NCBI GenBank assembly: GCA_006535965.1
Contig: QEAR01000015.1
Span: forward strand, 62,381 to 126,380
From: Spizellomyces sp. 'palustris'
Lineage: Eukaryota; Chytridiomycota; Chytridiomycetes; Spizellomycetales; Spizellomycetaceae
DNA length: 64,000 bases
Reading direction: 5' to 3'
Below the pieces are notes generated by a model. That model was not told the origin of the DNA. It saw nothing but the letters and a program-made list of their open reading frames with translations, and did no database searches. This document shows, piece after piece, positions 24,229-34,882 of this stretch. Every line of letters starts with the position of its first letter. The first letter of the stretch is position 1. Made by a program: the position numbers and the translations under genes.

Positions 24229-25507
24229 ATGTCAAAGGACGCACCACCACCAACAGAGCCGCAGCATGACCCAACAGCACTCTTAGCACAAGCCAACAAA
24301 GCCCTCGATGACTGCCACCCTGACCTTGCTCGGAAATTCCTCCTCCGTGCCTTGGAACTCCAACCCAACAATGTGGACATACTCCAGAGTCTCGGCGTGA
24401 CAGAAATGGAGGACATGACAGCAGCAGGCGAAGCAGGGGAAGAGGACCGTGTGGGGGAATGCGCAAGGCGTGCCAGAGAATACTTTTTGCGGGCGGCTGA
24501 GCTCAGACCCGGACAAGGGTATGCAAAGTATCTGTATTTGGGGCAGTTGAGCGAAGGGAAGGAATCGTTGGAGTTTTACGAGAGTGGAGTGGAGGCCTTG
24601 GAAATGGCACTTGCTGAGGTAGCGGGAAATCAAGAAGAGGTGAGCTGAGAAGGTCGGTGACGATCTTGAGAGCTGGGCTTGACAATGGTTATGATTTTAT
24701 AACAGGAAGCGGTTATACGAAGGAGGCTTTCAGAAGCTCTATGTTCGATGGCAGAGATCTACATGACAGATTGCTGGTAAGCCCCATTGTTCCATTCTTG
24801 GCACTCTGTATGATACGCTCGCATTCCTAACAAATCTCCCAGCGACGAACCAGAAGCCGAAGTAACTTGCGAAACATTTTCCTCCAAAGCCATTACCTAT
24901 GATCCCACCAATCCCGAAGCCCATCAAACCCTCGCCTCCGTTCGAATGTCCCAATGCCGTCCCGACGATGCCCGCAAAGCAATAGAAACTAGCATGGATA
25001 TATGGATCAACAGTGCCGCCCCTGGTGACAAAGACTGGCCCGTCTATCCCGCTCGGATCGTCTTGGTGAAGATATTATTGGAACTGTCGCTACATGAGCG
25101 TGCCTTGACAGTACTACAGACGATTCAAAACGAAAATGACGAGGATCCTGAAGGGTGGTACTTGTTTGGTTGGTGTTACTATCGCATGGGGGGTGGTGGA
25201 GAAGACGATGAAAAGGTAGTTGATCCTGCTGAGAAGGCAGAGTGCTGGGACAGTGCGAGGGAATGCTTTGAAACTGTTCTTCAGGTGAGATTGGATGACA
25301 ATCGGGTTCCTAGATCTATGATTATACTAATCGATGCTATTGTTGGACAATCAGCTCCATGAACGATATGGCGGCGCGGAAGAAGAGATGGTGGAGCATA
25401 CTTCACAGTTGTTGGAGCAAATATCACAATTTTTGGCAGTGCATGGCGTGGACAATGCAAATTCAATGCAAATTGAAGAGGAACGCGACGAAGCAATGGA
25501 ACTGTAA
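24229..25507 (+). CDS. ACL4: TPR-repeat protein, likely assembly chaperone of Rpl4 (Acl4)
   Basis: Four exons, 24229-24639, 24706-24776, 24843-25284 and 25355-25507, give 358 aa. TPR helix pairs run along the protein: LLAQANKALDDCHPDLARKF with LLRALELQPNNVDILQSLGV, AREYFLRAAELRPG.YAKYLYLGQL, AITYDPTNPEAHQTLASVRM, ALTVLQTIQNENDEDPEGWY, and AECWDSARECFETVL. An acidic tail follows. This order and the YLYLGQL and YLFGWCYYRMG blocks fit Acl4, which binds ribosomal protein L4 as it is made and carries it to the nucleus. Another TPR chaperone is possible but less likely. Confidence 0.78.
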
Positions 25508-25645
25508 TTTAAGGCTGTTATGTCAATTCATTCTCACGAGCACGCACAGCATATGCGCTTATTAGATGCATTTAATATATGGACATTTCACATGCCGTGT
25601 TCAGATCTATGTAAATTGTGTACAAATTGCAATGCCAGTCCATAC

Positions 25646-26104
25646 TCATGCCCGCTTTGTGTCTGCCTTTGCAGTTTGGGGGTGTTCCGCCAACACCTGC
25701 GTCCCTGTTTCTGTCCTCTCGGGTTCACCAAGTTTGTCGCTCCCTTTCACCCGCTCCTCCTCCTCCTCTTCATCGTCGTCGTCATCGTCTGCTATCTCTT
25801 CCCCATAAATCTCTGGGTGCTCTCTAAAGCATTTCTGCATTTCCCTGAAAGCCTCGATACAATCTACACCTTTTGGTTCCTCCTTTGAATATACAAAACA
25901 GGAAAAGGCGGCCTTGAAGGTTTCTCCGCATGGTGGTTTTGTCATGTTTTCTAGACAAGGGCAGTCCCAATTTATCTCGCCAGTCTCTGGGTCATACGCT
26001 TCTTCTTGAGCATCGGCAGGGTTCGTGGTGGGGTTGGGTTCCTGCGATGGTGCGGGAGAGGAGTCTGAGGGAGGAGGGGTGGATGATCGTTGCGTGCTAG
26101 ACAT
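25646..26104 (-). CDS. MIA40: Mitochondrial intermembrane-space oxidoreductase Mia40/CHCHD4
   Basis: A single exon of 152 aa. It carries the redox-active CPC ([17 protein letters not shown]) and the twin CX9C pair, [11 protein letters not shown] and [11 protein letters not shown], the complete Mia40 core. Mia40 oxidises cysteine-rich proteins arriving in the intermembrane space and hands electrons to Erv1. The start at 26104 gives a short, Pro/Ser-rich N-terminus with no targeting signal or membrane helix, unlike yeast Mia40 and like the short human CHCHD4. An upstream in-frame start at 26209 adds 35 residues but no helix. The C-terminus is acidic ([12 protein letters not shown]). Head to head with HYLS1, 125 bases apart. 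Confidence 0.95.
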   Translation of the reverse strand: MSSTQRSSTPPPSDSSPAPSQEPNPTTNPADAQEEAYDPETGEINWDCPCLENMTKPPCGETFKAAFSCFVYSKEEPKGVDCIEAFREMQKCFREHPEIYGEEIADDDDDDEEEEEERVKGSDKLGEPERTETGTQVLAEHPQTAKADTKRA

Positions 26105-26229
26105 GTTGCTGTTGATGTGGTGGCGAAATGCTCGTGGAGATCTCTTCGTTTTTATTTCTTTTTGAACTATTTGTAATGAACTTCTACTCTCCGATGTCTC
26201 GATCGCCATAGCAACACGCGCAGCTGCAG

Positions 26230-27608
26230 ATGAGTCATGTCAAGTCTTACGTTACCCACCAGATTTACGTTAACCTACTGCACCAACGATCTCCACACCC
26301 AATGAACGGTGCCCAGTCCTCCACATATGCTACGGCTTACCTAGACTCACTCGCCATTCCCGATGCAACGCCTCTCAACAACTGGTCATGTTCCTTATCC
26401 CCCACAGACGACTCGACGCGTCAAACCCTCGACACCAGTCATGATCTCCATATCAGCAAACAAGATGTACGCGCCCAACTTGTCACTATGGGATACGAGC
26501 CCGACGCACTGCCGGATAAAATGTTGGACGAATTCATAGAGGAGCTGAAGAGGGCATATCGCACAGAATTGGGTGAATTTTTGGAAGAGGACGAGGACGA
26601 CGACGACGACAGTGTGAGTACGGAACCGGACGAAACAAGTCGTTTGGAAAGACCTTACTATCCGTATGGGCGACCGGTGGACGCCAAGAAAGGATATTGG
26701 AATGAGAAGGCTCCATTAAAAGAGGTATCAAGATCACCCTCTCCCCGTAAAACGCCCGACCGCAAGGTTCGCGAAGCACCGCCCACGACACCCCAACGCC
26801 AAATACAACGTCACGATAGACCTTCCGACGAATCAACCGAATACGACACCACACAAACGACTTGTAGCCCAGCTACCCATCAAATGAACGTGATAGAGCG
26901 GCTCGCGGCTTTGGATCTGTCTAATGTCCGACGAACCGTTTCGCATCAGCGACAAAAGGAGAAAAGTTTTACTCAGCATGCGCAAGGAGTGGAACAGGCT
27001 GTGGATGACGATCTAGAAGATGAAATCGTACGTGACTTGCATAGTGAAAAGATTTTAATGAAATTCCAATCGTCTGTCGAATGAGCAGAGTAACGATTTC
27101 TATGATTCCGAAGAATATGCGTTACGAGATTCAACAAACTTTTCCTCTTCTGAGAGTGAATACTACGAGCGACCGCGTTACCGCACCGGATGTGAGTCCT
27201 GTCAGTTCTATTGATTAAAAAAAAAGTTTAGGCACTCATTCTCGTAAAAAGTCATTCGCACTCAACCCCAACAGCGACCTCGCAAGCACGATCCAGTCTC
27301 CCGCTTTCACCAACACCAAGCCGAATGGCAACGGGATGTGTTTCTAAGACGATTAGGAAATCCTGGAGGTCAGAGGCCTGTGGCTATGGTCGGCAGTACC
27401 AAAGTGCCTGGGGCCCAGCGACCTCGACATAATCTGGCAGCGTTGCGACCTACCTATGGTAAGGCGGATTGCTTCAGTTCCGAATTTTCACTAGATTTTC
27501 TGAAGTTAACTCGTATCTCTCTTAGTTGTACCTACCACAAAAAAGAGAAGCGATGTAGTATGGGATGTGAGGAATCGGCTGGCGCTTAAAAGTCAGACTC
27601 TAGTGTGA
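26230..27608 (+). CDS. HYLS1: HYLS1 centriole/basal-body protein
   Basis: Four exons, 26230-27027, 27089-27191, 27252-27458 and 27526-27608, give 396 aa (a Met at 26302 is an alternative start). The N-terminal HYLS box is clear: [20 protein letters not shown] then [16 protein letters not shown]. The C-terminal domain across exons 3-4 reads [20 protein letters not shown], then [19 protein letters not shown], as in animal HYLS1. Between them are acidic and Ser/Pro-rich stretches. HYLS1 binds the SAS-4/CPAP centriole protein and is needed to turn centrioles into basal bodies. Its presence says the organism makes flagellated cells. The first intron of the C-terminal half was placed by phase (27192-27251). 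Confidence 0.92.
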
Positions 27609-27718
27609 ACGCCGGGGCGATCACGTTCATGTATATAACGATAATGTACGGGTTGGATGATATTGCTACATGCATTATATAGAGGAGAGGGGAGTACTTG
27701 ATTTTGGGGGGCACACTA

Positions 27719-28740
27719 TTACTGCCCCAAGAGCCCACTCTGTGCCAAAGAGTCCACAAACTCAACGTTCCCAAGTTTTTTCAAGTCTTGCAATCCTTCC
27801 TCAGGATCGTGATCGTCCTCCGTCTCACTTCCCACATCAGATGCTGTGGCATCCTTCCAGTCCAGCGAATTGAACGTTGGTGTCCGTATTAATCCAAGCC
27901 CACCACTGGTCGATGACGTCCTTCTGCTTGATTTCCCAGATCCGGGTGATCCATTCCCGTGATTACCTCCAATCACTCCAGGAGCACTCGCCACCCTTCC
28001 GTTCATGCCAGGTGGCACCCCATTTCCCTTTCTCTGCACTCTCCTTTGAACCCGAATAATTCTACCTACAAACGGCGCCAACCTTTTTATAACATCATCA
28101 CAACTATCCACATGCACATGTGGCTCAATATGGCGCACAATGTGAGCTTTTCCCTCTTCTGTCGAACAAAAGACCACGCGCCGGGGATCGAGGCCTGCTG
28201 TGTATAATCCAGAGGAATGGAGCAACGTCCTCACTTGAGCTTCTTCTTGATCAGACGTGACGACCATGATGAGATGGACTTGGTTGGAAGGGTTGGAGAC
28301 GAGGGAATGGAGGAATGGAAGTGCGGATTCGCGGAAGGCGTGGTTCGGGGTTGTTGGATCTGGTGATGGGTTCCAGACAACAATCTGTTGGGAACGGTCG
28401 TTCATGGTTAGTGAGCAAATGAAACGAGAGACAACACACACAAACACAAAATACACACGTTTTTCATAGAAATGGTCATGACTCGTCTCCCTTTCAAGAT
28501 TCTCTTGGCGACATCGACTACTGTCGTTGATCCTCGTCGAGACGCCGAACGTGAAGACGCTCTGGAATCGCCGGAGGTGACTCCGTTCGGAGGTTGCGTG
28601 TCTGTGTCTCCCTGCTTTGCTCTTCGGGACGACCAAAAGTAATATGCGCTGCCTAACAGTGTTGCAAAGGCAACGAGAGCTCCTGCTCGTGCCCAGAGTG
28701 TGGAACGGCGTGATGTGCGTACGGACATTATGCAAAACAA
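27719..28740 (-). CDS. PEX22: Peroxisome assembly protein Pex22-like
   Basis: Two exons, 28740-28459 and 28384-27719, give 315 aa. A single membrane helix near the N-terminus (AGALVAFATLLGSAYYFW) is followed by basic and Ser-rich sequence, then a soluble domain: IVVWNPSPD, ALPFLHSLVSNPSNQVHLIM, QVRTLLHSSGLYTAGLDPRR, VVFCSTEEGKAHIVRHIEP and VIKRLAPFVGRIIRVQRRV. That arrangement and the DPRRV..F..TEEGK.HIVRH block fit Pex22, the peroxisomal membrane anchor for the ubiquitin-conjugating enzyme Pex4 in receptor recycling. A Gly/Ser-rich tail ends in an acidic helix. A second Met at 28728 is an alternative start. Confidence 0.75.
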
Positions 28741-28933
28741 CGAGTGTTCAATAGCTCAAAGACATTGCATCTTCCCCCAAATCAAATACCAAAGATGAAA
28801 TCATCGTGTGATCCTTTTTGCACGAGCTGGTTGTGGATATAACATCAAGGGTAGTCACATGACACACGCACATCCCTTTAGAATAAAAACAAATGCGACT
28901 TTATACAACGAATATCTTTAAAACAAACGAAAT

Positions 28934-31331
28934 CTACCAATCCATCTTTGGCTTTTGCTCGACAAACGGCTTGACAACTTTTCCATGGTACCCGACACCA
29001 TCCAACCAAGGCCACTCTCGGCTTCTCTTGTCTTCAAATACCTTGATGAGAGCATCCTTTTGCATCGTGAGGCCAATGTCATCCAACCCATTGATCAGGC
29101 AGTGCTTTGGGAATTCTTCAACCTTGAAAGGGACCTCTTCTCCATTCTCACGTCGAATGACTTGGGCAGGTAGATCAATTTCCAAGTGTTTTCCTTCTTG
29201 TGCATCAGCCATCAGAATAGAGACAGTGGCTGCAGGAAGAGGAATAGGAAGCATGCCATTCTTGAAGCAATTGTTAAAGAAGATGTCGGCAAACGATGGA
29301 GCAATGATACACCGGATTCCAAAGTCTTGCAGAGCCCAAGGTGCGTGCTCACGACTGGACCCACAACCAAAGTTCTCTCCAGCAACCATAATGGACGCTT
29401 GTGTGTAGGGTGGCCTGTTGAGGACAAAAGTGGGGTTGGGAGTGTTGGTGGCGGTGTCATATCGGAGCTCGTAAAACAAGGATTTTCCGAGACCGGTACG
29501 TTTAATCGTCTTTAGGAACTGCTTAGGAATGATCATGTCCGTATCGACGTTAGGCATTGGCAGGGGCGCTGCGATGCCCTTCAGCACGGTAAACTTGGGC
29601 ATTCCACCCGCTGACCCTGTCGTAGGTGCAGTAACTGATTTTTTGTCACTTGCCTCTACCGATTCTTGCGTGGCGGGCGTCAAAACATCAGCGCCCAAAA
29701 ATTCTTTAGAGTCGCGAATCGTCACAGTAATGTTTAGCTGGCTAGCGGGGGTGGGTCCATTCAACAACTCCCTCACATCGGCCATGTGTCCTGTAACCGC
29801 GGCCGCAGCAGCCATGGCTGGACTCACAAGGTGGGTGCGGCCTTTAGGTCCCTGTCGTCCCTCAAAGTTCCGGTTGGAGGTTGATGCACAGCGCTCCAAA
29901 GGCTTGAGCTGGTCGGGGTTCATTCCCAAACACATGGAGCAACCGGCCTCTCGCCAATCAAAACCGGCTTCAATAAAGACCTTGTCCAAGCCTTCTGCTT
30001 CTGCCTGTTGCTTGACAAGCCCGGAACCAGGAACGACCATAGCGTGGACATTCGGGGCGACCTTGCGTCCGTAAGCGATACGCGCAGCGGACCGCAGATC
30101 CTCAATACGTGAGTTTGTACAAGAGCCAATGAAAACCTTGTCAACGGGGATGTCGGTCATCTTCGTGTTGGGTTCCAGGCCCATGTAAGCCAATGCTCTC
30201 TCCATTGCCGCCCGTTTTCCAGCGTCTGCAACTTTTGAGGGGTCCGGCACAGTTCCAGTAATGGCCACCACATCTTGAGGACTCGTCCCCCAAGTCACAG
30301 TGGGGATAATGTCTTGTCCGTTGATCTCGACCTCAATGTCATATTTTGCTCCAGAATCCGATCGTAGAGATCGCCAGTATGCGACTGCAGCGTCCCATTC
30401 TTCACCGGCTTTCGGAGCAAGAGGACGCCCTTTTAGGTATTCAAAGGTGATTTCGTCCGGGGCAATCATTCCCGCTCGTGCACCAGCCTCAATGGCCATA
30501 TTGCAGATGGACATGCGCGCTTCCATGGACATGGATTGCAGCGCCGACCCGCAAAACTCAATAACATGTCCTGTACCACCAGCGGTACCAATGACACCAA
30601 TAATGTGCAAAATAACATCTTTTGAGTTGACTCCTTCAGGCACTTCACCGTTGACCCGAATTCGCATGTTCTTTGACTTTTTTTGGAGAATAGTTTGTGT
30701 AGCAAGAACGTGCTCCACCTCAGATGTACCGATACCAAAGGCGAGAGCACCGAAAGCTCCGTGGGTCGAAGTGTGGGAATCACCACAGACGAGGGTTGTT
30801 CCTGGCAGAGTGAATCCCTGCTCGGGACCGATAACGTGAACAATACCCTGGCGCTTGTCACTCAAGCCAAAGTATGTAACACCAAATTCGGCGACATTTT
30901 CTTCCAGAGTTTGACATTGAGTACGGGATTCAATCTCATCAACAAATGTGGCAATGGATTTGAAATTCTACAGAGAACGCAAATTAGACAACTGCTCATC
31001 ACAACTATCAAGTTCTATTCAAAAAGAAAAACATACCTTACGATTCCCAGTCGTAGGAATATTGTGATCGACGGTCGCTAGAGTCAAGTCTCCTCTTCGG
31101 ACCTTTCTTCCAGCGTTCCTCAAACCCTCAAACGCCTGAGGAGAAGTGACCTCGTGCACAAGGTGACGATCAATATATATCAAACAAGTTCCATCCGGCA
31201 TTTGTTCGACTACATGATCGTCCCATATTTTGTCGTAGAGCGTGCGAGGGATAGGTGTCTGTTTTACCAACATTAAAAGTAAGTAACAGGACAGGATGAA
31301 AGGTGCATGTTCCACGTACCGAAATAGTCAT
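28934..31331 (-). CDS. LEU1: 3-isopropylmalate dehydratase (isopropylmalate isomerase)
   Basis: Three exons, 31331-31320 (12 bases: MTIS), 31258-31037 and 30967-28934, give 755 aa, the full two-domain fungal form. The enzyme interconverts 2- and 3-isopropylmalate in leucine synthesis. The large-subunit part has [48 protein letters not shown] and [12 protein letters not shown]; the Cys in these last two hold the 4Fe-4S cluster. The small-subunit part starts near residue 530 ([16 protein letters not shown]) with [16 protein letters not shown] and [13 protein letters not shown]. Both halves look intact. A CACGTGA motif lies at 31474-31480 upstream; no clear Leu3 site (CCGGN4CCGG) was seen. Confidence 0.98.
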
Positions 31332-31842
31332 GATGGGTACGATTGTGGTAAAAAGTCTAGGCGGAGGGTATTGTCGGCCGATATGGGGAGGCAGCAGATG
31401 AAAAGTGCAGATCACAAGTTCTAGGGATGCCCCGTCGTCTTTTATGGAACTTTTCGGCAATTTGAAATCTTGACACGTGATCGATCAAGATCTTATCAGT
31501 GATTCATGTGTGGCGCAGCGTATGGCGAGTCGTCAGCGGAGTTTTGTCGTCGCAGGATTCATCTGAAATCGTTTGCTTCTTTTGGCCTCCATGTCGCCAC
31601 GCGCAAAATAAACGGTCAACAGGAAAGCGACATAAAGACATAAAGCACAGGCCGAGTTTTCGAAATGTTGCATGTCCATTACAAAATCTTTTGTGCAACG
31701 AATTGGAAAAAACGCCTAAACCAAAAGATTATACTATTATCTTGATTAAAAGAGCATCTTCTTCACCCTCGAGATTTCCAGCTACGAATCAATATATACA
31801 GTAAAGCAAAAAAAAGTACCCCGCCGAAAACACTGTAAGGGG

Positions 31843-33450
31843 TTACTTCTAAAGATAACAGAAAGTTTTAGTACACTCCTCGGCGTTGGGATGTGTCGTG
31901 TAGCTCACCTTTGAATGGTCGCCTCCACACTCTGGACAATACCATTTGCCCTTGGGAGGGGCTGATAGTCCAACACAAGCGTAATGAAACCATTCAATTG
32001 GGCACTAAAGCAAGAGAATAAGGGATATTGTTGGTAAAGAGGGAAGCATGACAAACGAACAGTGAAAGACTTACGTCGTCATTATCGCACTAAGTACCAC
32101 AAAAGTAGTGAAAGCAAAGCAGCGTTATTTTATATCACATAGATAGGTATCAAGCTGCAGGATGCGCTTACCGCTAAAGAAGATTAAAAAATGGTTAAAC
32201 CCGCGTTGACAGTCCCTAGAGCAACGCAATGCAAACTTACCAATCATGTCTCCAAATGATACTTGGTTACATATGCAATACGTAGGCTCATTTGGATCAA
32301 TTGGCATATCAAGCATGTTTGCTTTGTCCTTTGTTTGCTTAATTTCGCTGTTGCCACAGTTGAACCTTCTGGATGATCACAACAAGTACATTTGCATGTT
32401 GAACGCACCCTTTTCGCTCCTTTTTTGCATGATGTTGGGTAACCTTTCGGTTCGCACTCGTAGCAGTCTTTATGGTTTGAGTCCTCTTTGGAGTCTCCAA
32501 TGCGTCCCTCGACTTTTCACGTTCATCAATTGTCTTGTTCTTTTTATATTCTAAAATTCATTCGAAACAATGATGAGAGAAGGTGGCCGACAAATATCAG
32601 TCTTCTCTAGCTTACTCTTTGGAGTTTCCATAGAAGGTGCTACAAAATAAACGAGTTTGTCACTACGGCTTCCCGCAGACGCAAAACCAGGTCAGTAAGC
32701 CTTTACCTTCTGCCCGTTTCTCGCCTCGGCCAGCCAAAGCGCTCTTGTCAAGTCTTCCTTTCATTGACTCTGATCCATACGTGTTTGAACTTCTTATAAG
32801 ACCAGGCCCTGTCATTTGCTCCTCCTCAAACTTGTTTAAATCATCGTCCAGTCTTCTAATATGCCGATCCACCTTAGTCCAGAAAGAGCGTGAGCGCAGG
32901 GTTCCATGTTGCGCAAAAGCCTGACGCAGTCAATGCCCACCATGTCATACGTCTGAACCGCCAGAGCAACTTTATCTTCCCCATGCTTCAACGTGTCCTT
33001 GAACGACTTTGCTATATTTTGCAGCAGCGCAACTCGCTCCTCTGGCGTCATTGTTCGCAAGTCCTCCATAAACTTTGAAGTCTGCTCTTCAATATTCGAT
33101 ACAGCATCTTGAGCCCTTGCATCCAGTTCCCGCATCTGAATTCATGCAACAATAGGAAGTGAATAATCGATTCGGGCTGGCCGCACAGCGAACGTCATAC
33201 CGACCAAAGTAAAGTTCCGTGCGAGCTCCCCTGGCAATGATTCTATAGCTATAGTCGTCGCGAGATTCAGATGCTTTGCACTAGATCTAGAGCATCATGG
33301 ATATAACAATGGTCCATGTACATACTGTCCAAATAATCCTAGATCACAAGAAATCGGGACCGCCGTAAGTCAACGAACGCTGCTACGCACAGATTTAGCT
33401 CAAACGAGCTGGATTGTGAGGGAACCCACCTCTAGATGCAACAGAGCCAT
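31843..33450 (-). CDS. ING-family PHD-finger protein
   Basis: Twelve coding exons (33450-33430, 33338-33326, 33242-33205, 33135-32941, 32872-32707, 32639-32616, 32550-32409, 32368-32241, 32173-32172, 32089-32075, 32004-31909, 31848-31843) sum to 846 bases and 281 aa. The N-terminal ING helices read [31 protein letters not shown] and [18 protein letters not shown]. The PHD finger near the C-terminus ([48 protein letters not shown]) has all C4HC3 zinc ligands and the Trp that cups trimethyl-lysine 4 of histone H3. Such proteins direct histone acetyltransferase or deacetylase complexes (yeast Yng1, Yng2, Pho23). One exon is two bases long; the last one adds only Lys plus stop. Confidence 0.92.
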
Positions 33451-34882
33451 TATGAATGGTGAAGTGGTGTGAAATTTGTTGTCACAGCGACCGAATCCAC
33501 TTGCGTGCGCTACACAAACGAATTGGACAAGCGTTTCGCGCCTCGCCTATTCAATTGACTATCATGAAATGGCACAGTCATTCACATTTACTGTTTGTGG
33601 CAATGTCATCCCATCCAATCGAGTGGCACAGGTTGAAACTGCCACCAATTCAACGGCGCGATGAAATATGCCCAAGGTCCGAAATAAATTACTAGATAGA
33701 TTCATGAATAAACGTTATTTGGTAGAATAAACGTAGGTTCATTCAATGGATGCAGGTTCAGAAACAGAATGCCCATACTTGAAGGTTATGCCATAGCATT
33801 TGGCCACTGGAGAGGTAAACGTGCAAAATCACAACGCCCAACGCATAGGCAGAGCGTCGTTGAGCAATGGAAATTGGCACATGCATAGAGTGTGGGAAAA
33901 TAGAAATGTCAATTGAATTAACCACACTTATTGTAACATGATTATGAAGATAAACAAAAGACCATCTGATGAGTGGAATATTCTCCTGTATTCTCCTTAC
34001 TCTCCCGACAATAACTACAATAAACAAGGATCACCTTGCAACGACATTACTACTATGCTGCTAAGATCGCAGGTATAATCTTTGTGGTTTTTCCCATGCT
34101 CATTCCCCAGTCTAATTCTTGTCTGGACATCGACCAAAAATCTTCGGAACCAGGCCTAACTCTTGTGGTGGTGGGCACTAGTTACCCGGTTNNNNNNNNN
34201 NNNGTGGTTCAATCCACACTGGTGTGTGGCATTTGTTATTGCCACAATGGACTTCCACAATCTCCTCGCCCGCCTAAGCCTCGGTGGGTCAACTCCACTA
34301 TTTTTGGTAACACGTCATTGCCCGATTTAGTCAAATCAAATCACATCAGATCGCCTTCACGTGCGTGTTACTTTGACCTTGCACGCGAGCAAGCCCCTTC
34401 TTCGTGGAAGGCAAAGGCAAAGTCACTATGACGTGTTGAGGGATACAACATTCCCCACAGATAAGGTCACGTGTATGAGCAAAAAGTCTTATCTATGGTA
34501 ATTACCGCCATTTCGGATGACGCGGATCTTTTACCGAGTATTCGGATATAATAATTTGTCATTATGGCCACTCCCCACAGATTTTCCCAAAGGTGCGGGG
34601 CCTTTCTTTTTCTCTCCCAGACGGAAAAAGAAAAAAAACCTCCTCGGGGTAGTTTTTCCCACGCTGACTTGTTCCCACGCTCGCCATTTCCCATTGCTCA
34701 TTCATCGTCGTCGTCGTCCATTTCCATCTCGCCATTGGCAGCAGCAACCCCTTTGCCAAAGACAACCGCAACACACTGTAAGTTGAGAGATTGCGAGAGG
34801 GTGATCTGCAAAGACAAAATACTAACGAGTCAATTGCAAAACATAGCACTAGAAAAAGTAAACCTTGGGTTATTGGCTCATG
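33451..34882. other. Long intergenic region with assembly gap
   Basis: About 1.4 kb between the divergent ING gene and the kinase gene. It holds both promoters, an assembly gap, TCACGTG motifs at 34357-34363 and 34467-34473, and a probable 5' leader intron of the kinase (GTAAGT near 34770 to ACATAG near 34848). I see no supported coding gene. Confidence 0.45.
34192..34203. other. Assembly gap (12 N)
   Basis: Twelve unknown bases. The flanks (gggcactagttacccggtt and gtggttcaatccacac) do not overlap, so the true length is unknown. Confidence 0.99.

Noticed and set aside
29529-30839. Long plus-strand open frames opposite LEU1
   Set aside because: They are antisense shadows of a highly conserved enzyme gene and have no independent signature.
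34170-34230. tRNA-like T arm (gtggttcaatccac) beside the assembly gap
   Set aside because: The loop has six bases instead of seven, the other arms are not visible, and the gap hides the rest. Not enough for a tRNA call.
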